Source of the DNA: Jackrogersella multiformis
Lineage: Eukaryota > Ascomycota > Sordariomycetes > Xylariales > Hypoxylaceae
Length of the DNA stretch: 64,000 bases
Reading direction: 5' to 3'
Assembly (NCBI GenBank): GCA_902806575.1
Contig: CADCXD010000005.1
Location: 2,852,001-2,916,000, forward strand
Below the pieces are notes generated by a model that saw only the letters and a program-made list of their open reading frames with translations, was not told where the DNA came from and did no database searches. Both the position numbers and the translations under genes were made by a program. Each line of letters opens with the position of its first letter. The first letter of the stretch is position 1. This document shows, in pieces, positions 23,335 to 35,338 of this stretch.

Positions 23335-24096
23335 TTACTCAAATGGACTCTGCGGATCAATGGCTTGGTAACCACGTGCCATTAGGAATGGCCCGAGGCG
23401 TTGTTCGAGTTTGGAGAACTGCACGGGTTCAGATTAGCAAGTAAACACGCAAAAACAACAAATCAGAGTGACATACCACACCCTTCTCACTTAGGGGTTT
23501 CACGCCGTCCTTAACCCACAAGCCCCAGCTACCCATCAAGTTCGCAAGCATCATGTCGGTCATTAATCGATCTCCGACGATGACAATCTGGCTCGGATGG
23601 GCTACTCCAATCTCTGGATGGGCCTTGAAATGGGCCATAATTTCATCACCGCAGCCAGGCTTTTTTACCCCATGAGCTAGCACGGAAACACCGGTTTCCA
23701 TTGCGAGCTCTGCTGCCAAACGCCCATCGCGGTCAAACATGGTTGCTCCGGCGGTATTGGATACGATCAGAATACGACCGTCTGGGTACTCTTTTAAAAG
23801 CTGGCGGAATCGCTCCTATTTCCGAATTAGAAACTAGACATTATGTATTAATTAGATTAATAACAATCGCTTACCGCATAAGGAGGAAATATCTGATTGG
23901 TGTCGGGATAAGCAAAACAGTCATCCTTGTCAAGTACTACAGCCCTAATGTCTACTTTCTTGCCTCGGCCTTCAAATGCCTTATGAATAGGACTTGGTAT
24001 ATCGTTGAAGGTAGAAACTGTTGCGTGGGGGAGGCATAATGAAGGCTTGGCTAAAAGTTTGAAGACATTAACGGTTCCAGATAGATTGAGGTTCAT
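23335..24096 (-). CDS. GEP4: Mitochondrial phosphatidylglycerophosphatase, Gep4 type
   Basis: Three exons on the minus strand, 23875-24096, 23477-23815 and 23335-23418, giving 214 aa. The enzyme removes phosphate from phosphatidylglycerol phosphate at the matrix side of the inner mitochondrial membrane, the step before cardiolipin synthesis. It belongs to the HAD superfamily: motif I is VVLDKDDCF with D56 as nucleophile and D58 as acid/base, motif II is ILIVSNTAG, the Lys motif lies in HGVKKPGC, and motif III is VGDRLMTDMMLAN. The N-terminus (MNLNLSGTVNVFKLL) fits the usual short start of this family. All motifs are intact. It is divergently transcribed from the ORC2-like gene, 554 bp away. 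Confidence 0.92.
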
Positions 24097-24650
24097 AATG
24101 ACGGCCTCTACACTCTACACAAGGGCATTATACTGCTCAAAGGAAGAAAAATAAAATTTAAATATTGTTGATATCTAAGGTCTAACTTATTGGAAAAATA
24201 AAAATTTGGTACTGGAGCTTGTTGAGTCAATATAGCAAGAGCCGTGCATTTTTGGCTGGGGTTGTTCTAGCCTTTTTTGCAGCTGAAATCGAAATCTCGG
24301 AACTGAACTGTAACTGTCTATATAAGCGTAATTATGTAAGCTTGCGGCTCCGTTCCCCCAAGCTGCTTCCCTGTAAAAGATCGACGAACTAGCTGTAAGG
24401 ACGCTAAGTGCCCCACAACGCCAGAAAGGTGCCTGGGGACGCGATTGCCAGTCGCGACCGTGAATGAAACCATCTTAGACGGGTCTTTCAAATAAATAAA
24501 CTTTAAACTTTACCTAATACATAATAATTATAAATAACTTCAAATAAATTTCTTGAATCATTCATCCCCATCACTCACTTCCCTGGGAATCGATCTCTTT
24601 GAAATGCGCCATACTGCAATACTTTATTTCTAGTTATCTCGTCGTCCATC
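24097..24650. promoter_or_regulatory. Shared divergent promoter region
   Basis: The 554 bp between the Gep4-like and Orc2-like start codons must hold both promoters. It includes AT-rich stretches and a GC-richer middle part (about 24350-24480) that could form hairpins. I could not assign it to an RNA gene or name specific factor sites. Confidence 0.4.
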
Positions 24651-26421
24651 ATGGTACGGACTAAAAGGTCGCAGGCAAAAGCTGTTAAACCCGGACCCAG
24701 CTCTAGGGGTTCACAAAAACGCACCCATGACGAAGTTGACCAAAACATGCATGTTAGCCCTTCAAAGAGACAAAGTAGTCGACAAACAGCCGAGTCGCGT
24801 TCAAACAGTATATCAAACTCAAATGGCCACCATTCCGAATACGATTTCCCCTCTGATGAAGACGAGGTAGCTCCGGCTGTAAAAGAGACCCCTAGTAAAA
24901 AGAAACACCCCTTAGCTTCGGCAACGTCCAACAACGTCGAAGTGTCTACCCCTAGAGGTCGTAGGAGGAATGATGCCGATTTAGTAACACCGTCCAAGAC
25001 CAATGGCAACAAAAGCGCGCAGACGCCAAGATGGAAACGGAATGATCGTTCGGCGAGGAAAAAAAGTGCTAGAGCTCTAATTGAACAGGTCGTAGGTGGG
25101 GACGGGAGTGACGAAGAGGTGGACGAGGATATTGCTAGAGAAATCTTCGAATCTAGTGAGGAGGAAGAAGATGAAGAGGGCGACGAAGACTTGGAGAACC
25201 TTCCCGATGAACCTACAACCCCTTCTAGTAAGCCTCGACGAGGACGGCCGAGAACGAAGCATACTACGAAGCAAACTAGGAAGAAATCGCCGACTCCACC
25301 TCGAGACTTACCTCCACACGAGCTTTATTTTGCGCAGAATAGACCCGGAACCTCGAAGACGTCGAATAACAATCTTGCATGCCTAAAGCTTCTAACGCAC
25401 GACGAGTACTTCTCGATACTACGCGAATATGAAGACCCGCATGCCGAAGACATCGAGTTCCTCGAGTCGATACATGTTGAATCATTCCCACAATGGACAT
25501 TCGAGCTGTCTCAAGGCTTTAGCATTTGTCTATATGGATACGGGTCGAAGAGAGCGCTCTTGCACAAGTTTGCAAAACATATATATGACAAGTATGCGGA
25601 CCACGTTGTTAATAAGATCGTTATTATTAACGGATACGTGCGGACAAGTTCTCTACGCGAGATTCTAGCCACTGTCGCGAGTGCCGTTGATCCCGCCCAC
25701 AAGATGCCGGCTGGGAACCCTTCCGCCATGCTAGATAGCCTCAAGTCTCTACTTTCATCTCACGAGGTAGTCGTCACGGTTATCCTAAACTCCGTTGATG
25801 CCGCGCCGTTACGGAGGATCGGGATACAATCAGTCCTTGCTCAGCTAGCGGCACATCCGAACATTCGACTCATCTGCTCTGCGGACACGCCAGACTTCCC
25901 TCTGCTCTGGGATAGCAGCCTGCGCTCTTCCTTTAACTTCGTCTTCCACGATTGCACAACGTTCGCCCCCTACACAGCAGAGCTTGAAGTAGTAGATGAC
26001 GTGCATGAGCTCCTGGGGCGGAAAGCAAGACGAGTGGGAGGAAAGGAAGGCGTCACCTACGTACTTCGAAGTCTACCAGAGAACGCCAAGAACCTATTTC
26101 GCCTGTTGGTCAGCGAAATTCTGGTGGCTATGGACGACGGAGGCGCATCGGACGGGGAGAGCCCCGGAGTTGAGTACCGGATGCTGTACAACAAGGCGGT
26201 CGAAGAATTCATTTGTAGTTCGGAGATGGCTTTCCGAACGTTGCTAAAAGAGTGCGTCTTCTTCCTCCTTCTATTCATTGTGGCAACTATACTCACCAGT
26301 CCTTAGATTCCATGACCATCAGATGATCACAAGCCGCAAAGACGCTCTAGGCACAGAACTGCTGAGTATCCCTTTCCAAAAAGAAGAGCTTGAAGCAATA
26401 CTAGAGGATCTCATGTCATAG
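24651..26421 (+). CDS. ORC2: Origin recognition complex subunit 2
   Basis: Two exons, 24651-26251 and 26307-26421, giving 571 aa; the 55-nt intron restores the reading frame to the final QKEELEAILEDLMS. Orc2 is part of the six-subunit complex that marks replication origins and loads the MCM helicase. The first 220 residues are basic and acidic low-complexity sequence typical of fungal Orc2, including RGRPRTKHTTK, an AT-hook-like string. The conserved core starts near 250 with LYGYGSKRALLHKF, followed by INGYVRTSSLREIL, VILNSVDAAPLR, IRLICSADTPDFPLLWD and YRMLYNKAVEEFI, which belongs to the C-terminal winged helix. The length is normal for fungi. Confidence 0.93.
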
Positions 26422-26541
26422 GAAGGGGTCGTGCATATAGGCTTTTGTTTTTATGAGAATAAGCATAGCGGATAGATAAAATGGGGCATTGATGTGATCA
26501 CAGTATGACACGCATACACGCACGAGATACCCTTAGATAGT

Positions 26542-27233
26542 TTAATCTTCCTCATTCTCATTTCTGATCTCACCTACAACAGTGTGCTCCTTGCAGTCCA
26601 TCCTCTCTACCTCTTTCATCAACTTACTCTTACCGTCTAGCCCCGACCATTTGGGTTTACCATCGTGTATATCGACAACGCGCTGACTGTAGAAGATATG
26701 ACACCTGCACGGAATCCATTAGCAAATCGATAACTGTACATCCCCCAAGCTTGATTCATAGTGTAGGGCGGGACCTACTGAGGGTCAAACAACCTCTTAT
26801 CCTCAGCGTCGCCAAACTCGATGATGGCCGGGAACATCAGCACCATGTTGCGGCCCTCGTCCATGATCGGCGCGTGGCAGTACGCGCAGCTGACCTTGCA
26901 CGGCAGCCGGTGCGCCGGCGTGCGGTCCGGCGCGTGGTAGAAGGCCAGCGCGTCGGCGGCGCCGCGCTCGAAGTGCAGGTCCGCCTTCTCGAAGATGGCC
27001 GCCCACTGGAACGGCGCCCCGTGCAGCGCCTGGCAGTCCACGCAGTGGCAGAACTTGCTGGCCAGCGGCGCCGGTCGCGACAGCCAGTACGCCACCCGCC
27101 CGCAGTGGCACCGCGCCCTCCACTTCTTCGGGAAGTCCCCCGCCCCGCTCCCGTATGGTGGGTGCGATTTCCAGTCCGATGACGGGCTCTTCTCGGCTTC
27201 GGGTTCTGCGCTTGTGGGGGATGTGGAGGGCAT
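26542..27233 (-). CDS. GFA/CENP-V family zinc-binding protein
   Basis: Two exons on the minus strand, 26779-27233 and 26542-26704, giving 205 aa from the ATG at 27233; the open frame reaches 27338 but without an earlier ATG. This family shares the zinc-binding fold of glutathione-dependent formaldehyde-activating enzyme; most fungal members have no defined substrate. Cys motifs are visible: ARCHCGRVAY, FCHCVDCQALHG and KVSCAYCHAP, followed in exon 2 by QCHIFYSQRVVDIHDGKPKW, a typical end of the family. Exon 1 is very GC-rich compared with its flanks, which produces long antisense open frames that I reject. The gene converges with ORC2, 120 bp apart. Confidence 0.9.
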
Positions 27234-28200
27234 GGCGTTTTGGTGGGTGGGAGGGAGTGGGAGTGGGAGTAACGGGGTGCTGAATTGGAGTTTTATTGGG
27301 TTTGGTGGTATGGTTTTTCTGTTAAGGGGGTTTTGCACTTGACGAAATGGTGAAGCGCAAATGACGACGTTGGAGATCTAGGTGGCTTCTGATTGGTGAT
27401 ATCCATCCACGACTTGGATATCTTTCATTAAGGGATAAAGAGATGGTAGAAGTTGGACTCTTATATTCAATTGAGGTTATTACTAGTGTATGTTTTCGTG
27501 GAACGAGGTTACGATTTTATTCATCGAAATTGGAAAGTCATTGCTCACCACTTCGCTGTGTAGATCTCATACCTCCCTATATCTGCCTAGGTGGCTAGGA
27601 CTGTCGATTAACGTATGAGGACCTTACACACTACTTAGTGTTTATTAACGTGAATATAATGTTCATTGAGACCCATCCTTCATGGTCTTCCATGTGATTG
27701 CCTCCAAGTAAGTAGGAGTCATAGAAGCTCGATACAAATAGCTATTGTTGAGTAAGGGAAGACAATCCGGGGACGATAACGCAACTACTTATTCTAGGTA
27801 CCTACCAGTACAGTGGGCCAGGTAGGTACCTCCGGCTGCTCTAGCGATCTCACCCCCTGCCAGCCTGCATTCCGTACCAATCGCCGACATCTAGCTCCAA
27901 GCCTATTTACCTCCAACAAATCATATCCCGTATCGAACCCCACTGTATGAACCTTTAGACTAAGGAATCTTTGATCAGTAGAATCTAGATCGGTCACTTC
28001 ATAATAGGTATAATACATACTTCTACAACTAACTAACCAACTAGCCAATTATTCAGTAATAAGATCATACAAATCACAGAATCACTCAAACTCGAGGCAA
28101 CAACAAATACAATTTCCCTATCGAGTGAATTGTGTTGTGTGTGCGCGTGTGTGCTGCAGTACAGCATTCCCCATCGGGTCCCCGCGATGACCTCATCACA
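27234..28200. other. Intergenic between divergent genes
   Basis: AT-rich sequence between the GFA-family gene (minus) and the Rcf3-like gene (plus). It contains TAGGTACC-type palindromes near 27795-27830. No further gene is supported; the open frame at 27794-28048 on the minus strand has no family resemblance. Confidence 0.45.
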
Positions 28201-28701
28201 ATGCGCCCCCACAATGCCCTAGAGAGCGACGACACGAAGGAGGCGCAATGGGAAGCGACACGGGGCGCCGCCGTCGGAGCCGTGAAATGGGGCGCCGCAT
28301 CCGCCGTCCTGGGTGGTCTCGGCTACGTCCTCTCGCCTCTTTACCGTGGGCTAACCATACAGTTCAAAGTGTGAGTGCGCCGCATCTCTCCCTTTCTTCC
28401 TCTCTCGCTACGTACATCTTCATGCCGCCGATTGTTATAAGCTTGCATTTTGTGAGGACCGAGGATTCGGAAGGAAGTAAGATATTACGTGCGGTATAAG
28501 AACTAAAACGCCTCCAGATACCTCCAGATGTCTGGGATGATCGTCGGCAGTATGATCGAGGCCGACTACCGCATGCGACAGTACGAGCAGCGGGTGCGCA
28601 TCCAGCGGCGGATAGCCCGAGATCGTGCCGTCTGGGCGGACTACGAGAAGGAATTAATGGAGTTGGAAGATGAATCCTCGGCATCGGACCCGAAGAAATG
28701 A
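28201..28701 (+). CDS. Rcf3-like small mitochondrial membrane protein
   Basis: Two exons, 28201-28370 and 28518-28701, giving 117 aa. A hydrophobic stretch (AVKWGAASAVLGGLGYVLSP) is followed by YRGLTIQFKVYLQMSGMIVG, a second hydrophobic segment, and then a strongly basic helix (EADYRMRQYEQRVRIQRR). This layout resembles the HIG1-type proteins of the inner mitochondrial membrane, especially yeast YBR255C-A (Rcf3), which associates with respiratory supercomplexes. I recall the Rcf3 similarity around the second membrane segment and the following AD/DK motif; it is moderate. The 147-nt intron is longer than most here. The last residues are acidic. Identity as an Rcf3 orthologue is likely but not proven. 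Confidence 0.65.
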
Positions 28702-29009
28702 GGTCTTCACTGTTCTGTTCACCATTCACCTCTAGATCAAGGCCAACTAGCAACAACGGGGTCGGCCTTCCGTGCTGCGCTATTAGGCGATGAGCCATGT
28801 ATTAAACCACGTACATATACCATGGCTCTTTTTTTCATCCTCGTACCAACTATGTAGCAAGCAACCTGAAGGAACTCGTGACCTCCTCGTAAACGCCAGT
28901 GCCATGCCCATGCAAATATGTGAAGCCATTTCGCCAATTCTCATCTCACAGACCATATTTCATCCCCTCTCCCAAACTTGCTATATTTCTTATCAAGTCC
29001 AGCATTCAT
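28702..29009. other. Short convergent spacer
   Basis: The 308 bp lie between the 3' ends of the Rcf3-like and RFC genes and should hold both polyadenylation regions. Nothing else was seen. Confidence 0.4.
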
Positions 29010-30219
29010 CTACCTACCCTTCGTCTCGAAGCGCTTCGGGTCCATGTTGATCTTGCACAGGCGCGCGACGCACCCGCTGAGCTGCAGCAGGGTCTGGACG
29101 CCCTCCAGGATCTTCATGTGGGTGAAGCCGATCTCGCGGATGAACTCGAGCTTGGAGTGCTCGCTCAGGGTGGGGATGGTCTTGGTCACCTTGAACATGG
29201 TGCTGATGATGTCGTGGCTCGAGTAGCCCAGGTCCCACAGCTCGCGCAGCGTGTCCAGCGCGCTGTCCACGTTGCCCTCGAAGCAGGCCTTGAGCATGGC
29301 CTGCACCTTGATCGGGTGCGGGCTGTCGACCACCTTGAACACGTTGTCGCCGCTCACGAAGCCGAAGCCGGCGTGCGTGCTCTGCAGGTTGTTGATGGCC
29401 TGGCGCATGTCGCCCTCGGCGCTGAACACCAGCGCCGCCAGCCCGTCGTCGCTGTACTGCACCTTCTCCGCCTCGATGATCTGCATCAGCCGCTTGACGA
29501 CCTGGGCGTCGGTGAGCCGGCCGTACCGCAGTATAGCGCAGCGCGACTGCAGGGGCTCGATGATCTTGTTGGACTGGTTGCACGCGAAGGCGAAGCGCGT
29601 CGTGTTGGAGTAGATCTCCATCGTGCGCCGCAGAGCCTGCTGCGCTCCCGACGTCATGCTGTCGGCCTCGTCGAGGATTACGATCTTGTGTCGGCCCGCT
29701 GGCAGCGTTACCTTCTTCTGGGCGAACCCCTTGATTCGGTTTCGCACCACGTCGATACCTAGAGGTTAGGTGTTGTTAATAACGAGCCCTATCGTAGTAG
29801 CTTATACATAAATATATATGCGAGATAGATGTCTAACCTCGCTCGTCGCTGGCATTGAGTTCCAGCACCGCTTCCTTGTAGGAGTCCCCGAGCAGTTGTC
29901 GCGCTAAGCACAAAACACTCGTCGTCTTTCCGATACCCGGCATTCCGGATATGATGACGTGTGGCATGTTTCCGTCCTTCGAGATGATCTTCAGTCGCTC
30001 AATCGTCTCCGTGTTTCCGACCACATCGTCGAGGAAGACCGGTCTGTACTTTTCCACCCTTCGAGCTAAATGTCAACGCCCAACCTAGAAGAGCTATCGG
30101 GGGGAGACAACACACCATGGCAGTTCGTAGGTTACAGTGCCATTGGAAATACTTGATAATGCCTTCTTAGAGGCTCCTGTTGACGAGTCACCTCTTTCTT
30201 CTGGCTTTGCTGCTGGCAT
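29010..30219 (-). CDS. RFC4: Replication factor C small subunit (yeast Rfc4 type)
   Basis: Three exons on the minus strand, 30116-30219, 29838-30058 and 29010-29758, giving 357 aa. The protein is one AAA+ subunit of the clamp loader that opens PCNA and loads it on primed DNA. Walker A is GMPGIGKTT at 73-81, Walker B is IVILDEADSM at 134-143, sensor 1 lies in FAFACNQSNKI, and the arginine-finger SRC motif in EPLQSRCAILRY. The strings GIDVVRN and YSSHDIISTMFKVTK place it with yeast Rfc4, equivalent to human RFC2. Exon 3 is GC-rich and carries a 287-codon open frame on the opposite strand, which is a shadow. All ATPase motifs are intact. Confidence 0.93.
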
Positions 30220-30786
30220 TGTTGCGCTGTTGTCTGAAGCTTAGTGTACTTGCGGACTGGTACCAGTGTGAATTTCGAAGGGATAGATGCTAAGATCAAA
30301 AATCCATTTACGCGTGATTGAGCGCTGAGACGCGTCTGAATTTAAAGTGGACCCGAACTCATGTAGGGTCTATGGTGGGGCAATATTAGGTACCTAGGTA
30401 CTTAAGCTTACGTAGTAGGAACCAGGTATTCCATAGATACCTAGGTACCTAGGTAGGTAGTCAGTCCCCTTAGCATTATCTAGCCCACTGTATCTTCATT
30501 CATGGGTAGTATTTAGGTATTTTCTATACCAAGGTATACCAGGTCCTTTACATTATTACAGAATACCATTTTTTTCATTTTCATAACGTGGCGTAGAGAT
30601 AATTATCTCTCATGGAACTGTAATAGAGATCTATCATGACATAGCGAACCGTCCTCCATCTCACCGGCAAGCATCAGTCCTCAGTCAACAATATCATGAT
30701 CATGAGAGTCCTTTCCACTTAAGACAACATTCCTATGACGCTATCTGTACCGAGGTAGGTAGGTAGGTAGCGTAGGTATCCAACGG
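30220..30786. other. Intergenic with TAGGTA palindromes
   Basis: Spacer between the RFC start and the 3' end of the ArgJ gene. It carries two strong palindromic repeats, at 30437-30460 and 30753-30770, and no gene. Confidence 0.5.
30437..30460. repeat. Palindromic TACCTAGGTA-type repeat
   Basis: A run of CCTAGGTACCTAGGTAGGT within the RFC upstream region; same family as other intergenic palindromes in the window. Confidence 0.7.
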
Positions 30787-32297
30787 CTATGTACGATAAT
30801 CACCATTGATCGTGCTGTTGAAAATCGTCAGCATGCGCACCATAGAAAAATTTAAGCCTCACACTTACATATACTCATGACTATAATCGCAGGTCCAATG
30901 CGTGGCATCTATTTTACCGGTTCCTAAACTCACTCGGATTTCTAGATCCTCATGCTCGAGAATCTGGGCGGCTCGAGCCTCGTCGACCTCTTGAGGCTCG
31001 CCGTCGACGAGTAGTTTCAGCTCCGGGCTTCCGTCAGTAGGGACGAAAGATACGCTGGTCTTCTTTGGGTTTATTCCCTGCGCACCACCTATTTGGGCAC
31101 TTCCGGGTTCACTGATCATTGCATAACCGGTAGCGCAGAGGATCCGGCCCCAGTTGGCGTCTTTGCCGTAGAGTGCCGTCTTGACCAGAGCCGATCTCGC
31201 GATGGTGCTGGCGACCTTTCGAGCAGTAAACTTTGTGGCAGCATCAACAACCCGAATGGTAACGAACTTAGTAGCCCCTTCACCGTCTCGCACGACAAGC
31301 TTAGCGAGATCGGTCGCGATATCGACGATGACCTTTCCGAGCTCGTAAAAATCTTCTGAATGCAAAACTTGTACCCCTTTACCTCCCGCAGCGCCGTTGG
31401 CCAGCAAGGCGACAGTATCATTCGTAGAAGTGTCCCCATCGATGGTGATGCTGTTGAAAGACTGATCCACAGCAAACTTTAGGAGAAAATGGGTGAGACT
31501 AGGTAAGATGGGTACATCGGTAGCGATCACACCCAAGAGGGTTGCCATGTTTGGGTGAATCATGCCAGCACCTTTGGTCATGCCGGCTATGCGGTATTTC
31601 ACATCTGGCGATGATGGTAGATAAAATGTTTTTGATATCAGCTTGGGAAACGTATCCGTCGTGCAGATCGCAGTAGCGCATGTCATCCAGTGGTCATGCG
31701 TGTCACCAAGCCCCTCGTGAGCCTTTGGGATGTTGTCCAGGATCTTCTGGATAGGTAGCCTATGAAATTCTTAGAACAAGACACAAGTTGACGTTCTCTA
31801 AGGTTACGACATGATTACCTTTGCCCGATCACACCTGTGCTCATGACAAGGGTCGAGTTTTCAACCCCGAGACTCTTGTCTGCTTCCTGGGCCATGAGTT
31901 TGGCATCCTCGAGGCCACCCTTTCCTGTCACGGCATTGGCACATCCCGAGTTGATAATCACACCATGGATTCCTGAGTTATTTCGTTCACTAACCAGTGT
32001 CCGACTGAAGGTGACCGGTGCAGCCTGGAACTTGTTCTTGGTGAACACGGCGGCCACGGAGCACGGCTGGTCCGAGGTGATGAAAGCAAGATCCGGCTTG
32101 GTGGTATTTTTCGGCTTCACACCAACTATGGTTCCCGATACCTTGAACCCGAGCGGATAGACACCGTCAGACGGCACATATTTCCTCTTCGAAGCCGGAA
32201 TGCTTCCATTGACAGGGGCTGAGTAGAATCGGGCGCCGGATACTTTTGTAGCCAATTGACGACTCAACCGATTTGAGAAGCGACACTGGAGAGCCAT
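30787..32297 (-). CDS. ARG7: Mitochondrial bifunctional ornithine acetyltransferase (ArgJ)
   Basis: Three exons on the minus strand, 31819-32297, 30869-31759 and 30787-30814, giving 465 aa. The last exon is only 28 nt and supplies the conserved end ITINGDYRT. The enzyme transfers the acetyl group from N-acetylornithine to glutamate, and often also uses acetyl-CoA, in the arginine pathway inside mitochondria. The N-terminus is basic and Ser/Arg-rich (RFSNRLSRQLATKVSGARF), a targeting sequence. The self-cleavage site is in GMIHPNMATLLG, where the chain splits before Thr, which becomes the nucleophile. Other family strings are INSGCANAVTG, STGVIGQR and GKDANWGRI. All expected residues are present. 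Confidence 0.95.
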
Positions 32298-35200
32298 GGG
32301 AACGTGTCGACCTTTCCTAGATCAGAGGATGGGTCTGGGTTCTCTCAATTGACTCTTATATGATGAAGAGAAGGTGGGCCGGCTGTGACTTAAAATTGAC
32401 GGGTTTATGTGATAGTTAGAAAGTGCCGAAGAAAAAATTCGCCATTCTAATTTTCATGCCAGCTGATAGCGGCTGCCATTATACAAACTCAACTTTTCTC
32501 CACCGCGGCTACCTGAATCGAGGTATCCGATATACCTATGAACCTTCGGGTCCAGAAACAATTATCATTAATATATTCGAGGCCATAATTAAGGCCAGGA
32601 GGTCTCCGACCGATAATCATTATGTCTACCCAATTGCTGTTTCGTTGGTTAAACTACCTACTAGGTAGGTAACATATTATTTTCCATAATAGTAAGCAAT
32701 TCGACTGTCAACGATGTAAAAGAAAACAGTAAGAGGTACCTATCTACATGTAGTAGGTAGGTACCTAAGCTTTGTTCATTGGCTGCTGGTTAAGACTGGA
32801 TACTTTAGCCCCTCTAAAACCCTAGCTTCTGTGCTAACCTAACCTTAACCCCCGACTTAGGGTAACGGACGTCCGTCAGGGTTCAGGGTTCAGGGCTCAG
32901 AACTTTGATGGCAGTTATGTAAGCAAGAGGGTTTAAGTAAGATCTTGGTGTTAGAAACTGAAGTAAAAACCTACACAATACAACAACGATTGAACCACTC
33001 CATCAGATCCTAACATCCGGACTGAGGCTGCTATCTATCGTGACGAAAGCATGAAACTAATTCATGATCACCTGTTGAGGAGTTAATCAATCTTATGGCT
33101 GGCCTTCACTCGCAGACTCTTCACATACCACTGATTCAATCTCTCGGGAGCCTTTCTAGCTCGTTTAACTCTCGGTAAAAGAAGACGATCTAATTACGCT
33201 TTCTATTCTCCCGATATCGAACATGGTAGATTAGAAGTAGAAGAATAAGCTCCAACGACCGCAATATATAAAGGCAATCGCAATCATTTATAGCCTTTTA
33301 GGTGCTTAATGATGAAATGATAGGCACATCAAGGTAGAACGCGAAACGTTACCCGAAGCTTACGAAGCAAAACATGATATTATTGCTACTTTCCCGACCG
33401 ATGACGACGCCCCTGCCGCGCCAAGATAGATGATCAACGAGGCAGCGCGAGGCAGCTTTTCGCTACAGGCCCGAGTTCCATTACTCGGCTCCCCCCTTCT
33501 ACTTCTCAGTCGAGATGTCGGTATTAAAACCATTATGGGTGTTATGGGTGTGGGGAAATTAGCACAACTTGCTATCCTATCGCCATGGTAGTTGATGTGC
33601 TCGAATACCCCAACGAGGGCGGCTCTGCCTTGGTGGTGTTAACCTAGTAGCTGGCGAGTAAGCCGTATTTAGTATGAAGAGCCCGACCATTACTATTTTG
33701 AGGAACTGGAACGACCACGATATCCATTGGTGCGCCCGCTATTTCTTAGATTTGGTCGACCTTATGGATCTCCATCTCCGATCCGTGCATAACCAAAGTT
33801 CAATTTGCCAAGGTTCTGGGAGATTGTCATGTCAGCTCTACTTTACAGCAGATCATTATAGACAGGGAATCGGAGTCTGCTCACTTGCAGAACTACAACA
33901 CATGGATACCTGCTCTCAGTCGGAGCAGTTAGACAAGACCGCACTTCTCGAGTTTGCCAATAAAAAGATAAAAACCTCCCACCCTAAGCGACGAGCTCCT
34001 ACTAGAAAAGGCCTAATAACATTGTTGGACAACCACTTTCTATTCTTCTCAGATATTTTGTGCGACGCATTCGACCGTCTTGGGCAATTCTTAGTTAGAT
34101 TGGGAGGATCTGGTCACTTCTGGATCACTCGCTTGTCAGCCGTGAAAATCACAGACCTATACTATACTTGGTCCACTGAATCAGTTACAGGAAGGGAAAT
34201 AAAAGCTAAGCTTAGACGGGAGAAATTTAGCGAGGAATGTCATCCAGTGGGTGTTATGATATTCGCTATAACAGATGTTATATCACCCTTTTCAGATAGG
34301 AATTTACTTCTAACATCGCGAATAGCCTTCCCACCAACACCCAGACTAGGTTTATATCTAATTCTGGTCCTTTACAAGTACCTTGGGCTCGAAACTAGTC
34401 ATTTCTAAAGCACCTTGGAATTTCTACCAAGATGGAGGAGCCAAACAACCACGGGGTAACAGCCCGGATTTTGACGGTCTGGTTTTGACTCGCACCCAAA
34501 AGGACGTGTATATCACAGCCAAGACTACCTACTTGTAAGCCTGACCCGAGGCCATGGTTTCGTCATATAGTTACCAATATGAATGCTTCCTCCGGGCCAA
34601 GATCTATTCGATATATGAACCTAATAGTCCAGGAACTCAGCTCTACATACGAATCGTACATAGCGGGACTAGCCTTTTTGCCCTTAGGGTTAGGATAACC
34701 ACGTAGACCGCCTTGTAATTATACACATCTAATCGTACAGCCCTGTGCCGCTCATGAAGTGAGGCCGGGAGCTGTGATATAGCCGATGGAACCAATCGCT
34801 CAAATAGCCGAGCCGACCGGTACCCCGAATCGAAGACAGTTATGTCGATGACTTACCTAACAGGGCAATCCGCCCCCTTTCCCCGGGCTCCCCAGTCCTC
34901 GATAACCCAGAGAGGTGGTTATCCCCGCATCGTGGGTTTAGCTTGCGGGGAGGGTCGTTACCGGATGCTACGTCCGACCTTGAATCTCACCTCTAAGTCG
35001 GGGGAAAGAAGGTTACCTGGGGATAAACCAAAATAATGACAACAAGATCCACTATACCCCACAACATTATACTCCAAAGCAGGCTTGAGAGCTCACATTT
35101 GCGGGGGAGCCCGTTTGGACTCGTGCGAGTTTGGGTGGTTCGAGGTAGAGACTGAGAATGTCTGTGATCCGTTGGTATCCAGGCCTGTAACAATGTGACC

Positions 35201-35338
35201 ATGGGGTTGCGGCCGCTAAGGGTGTTCGGCAAGGCGTGTTGATCGTGAGTGCGATACATATAACTAATAGACTGATGTCTCCAAAGGTTGCATTTTATTA
35301 TTCTACCTTCCAACCTCCAACCTCAACAACCGCTAAAA
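32298..35338. other. Long intergenic region, one weak ORF
   Basis: About 3 kb without a recognised gene. An ATG-started frame at 33674-34408 (+, 244 codons) has no family resemblance, unusual composition and no splice context; I do not call it a gene. The segment 34840-35040 is GC-richer and holds a short open frame, also without resemblance. TAGGTA palindromes occur near 32655-32670 and 32750-32765. Confidence 0.4.

Noticed and set aside
24340..24480. Structured RNA gene in the GEP4/ORC2 promoter
   Set aside because: The segment is GC-richer and hairpin-prone, but no tRNA, snRNA or snoRNA boxes were found.
26751..27182. Plus-strand open frames over the GFA-family gene
   Set aside because: Antisense shadows of a GC-rich exon whose minus-strand product has clear zinc-binding Cys motifs.
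28899..29762. A 287-codon open frame on the plus strand
   Set aside because: It is antisense to exon 3 of the RFC subunit gene, an effect of GC-rich codon use; its protein is His/Val/Leu-rich and matches nothing.
32815..32880. Telomere-like CCCTAA repeats
   Set aside because: Only scattered AACCTAACC/CCCTAG strings, not a tandem TTAGGG array.
33674..34408. A 244-codon plus-strand open frame
   Set aside because: No family resemblance, no splice context, mixed composition, and open frames of this size can occur by chance in 3 kb of spacer.
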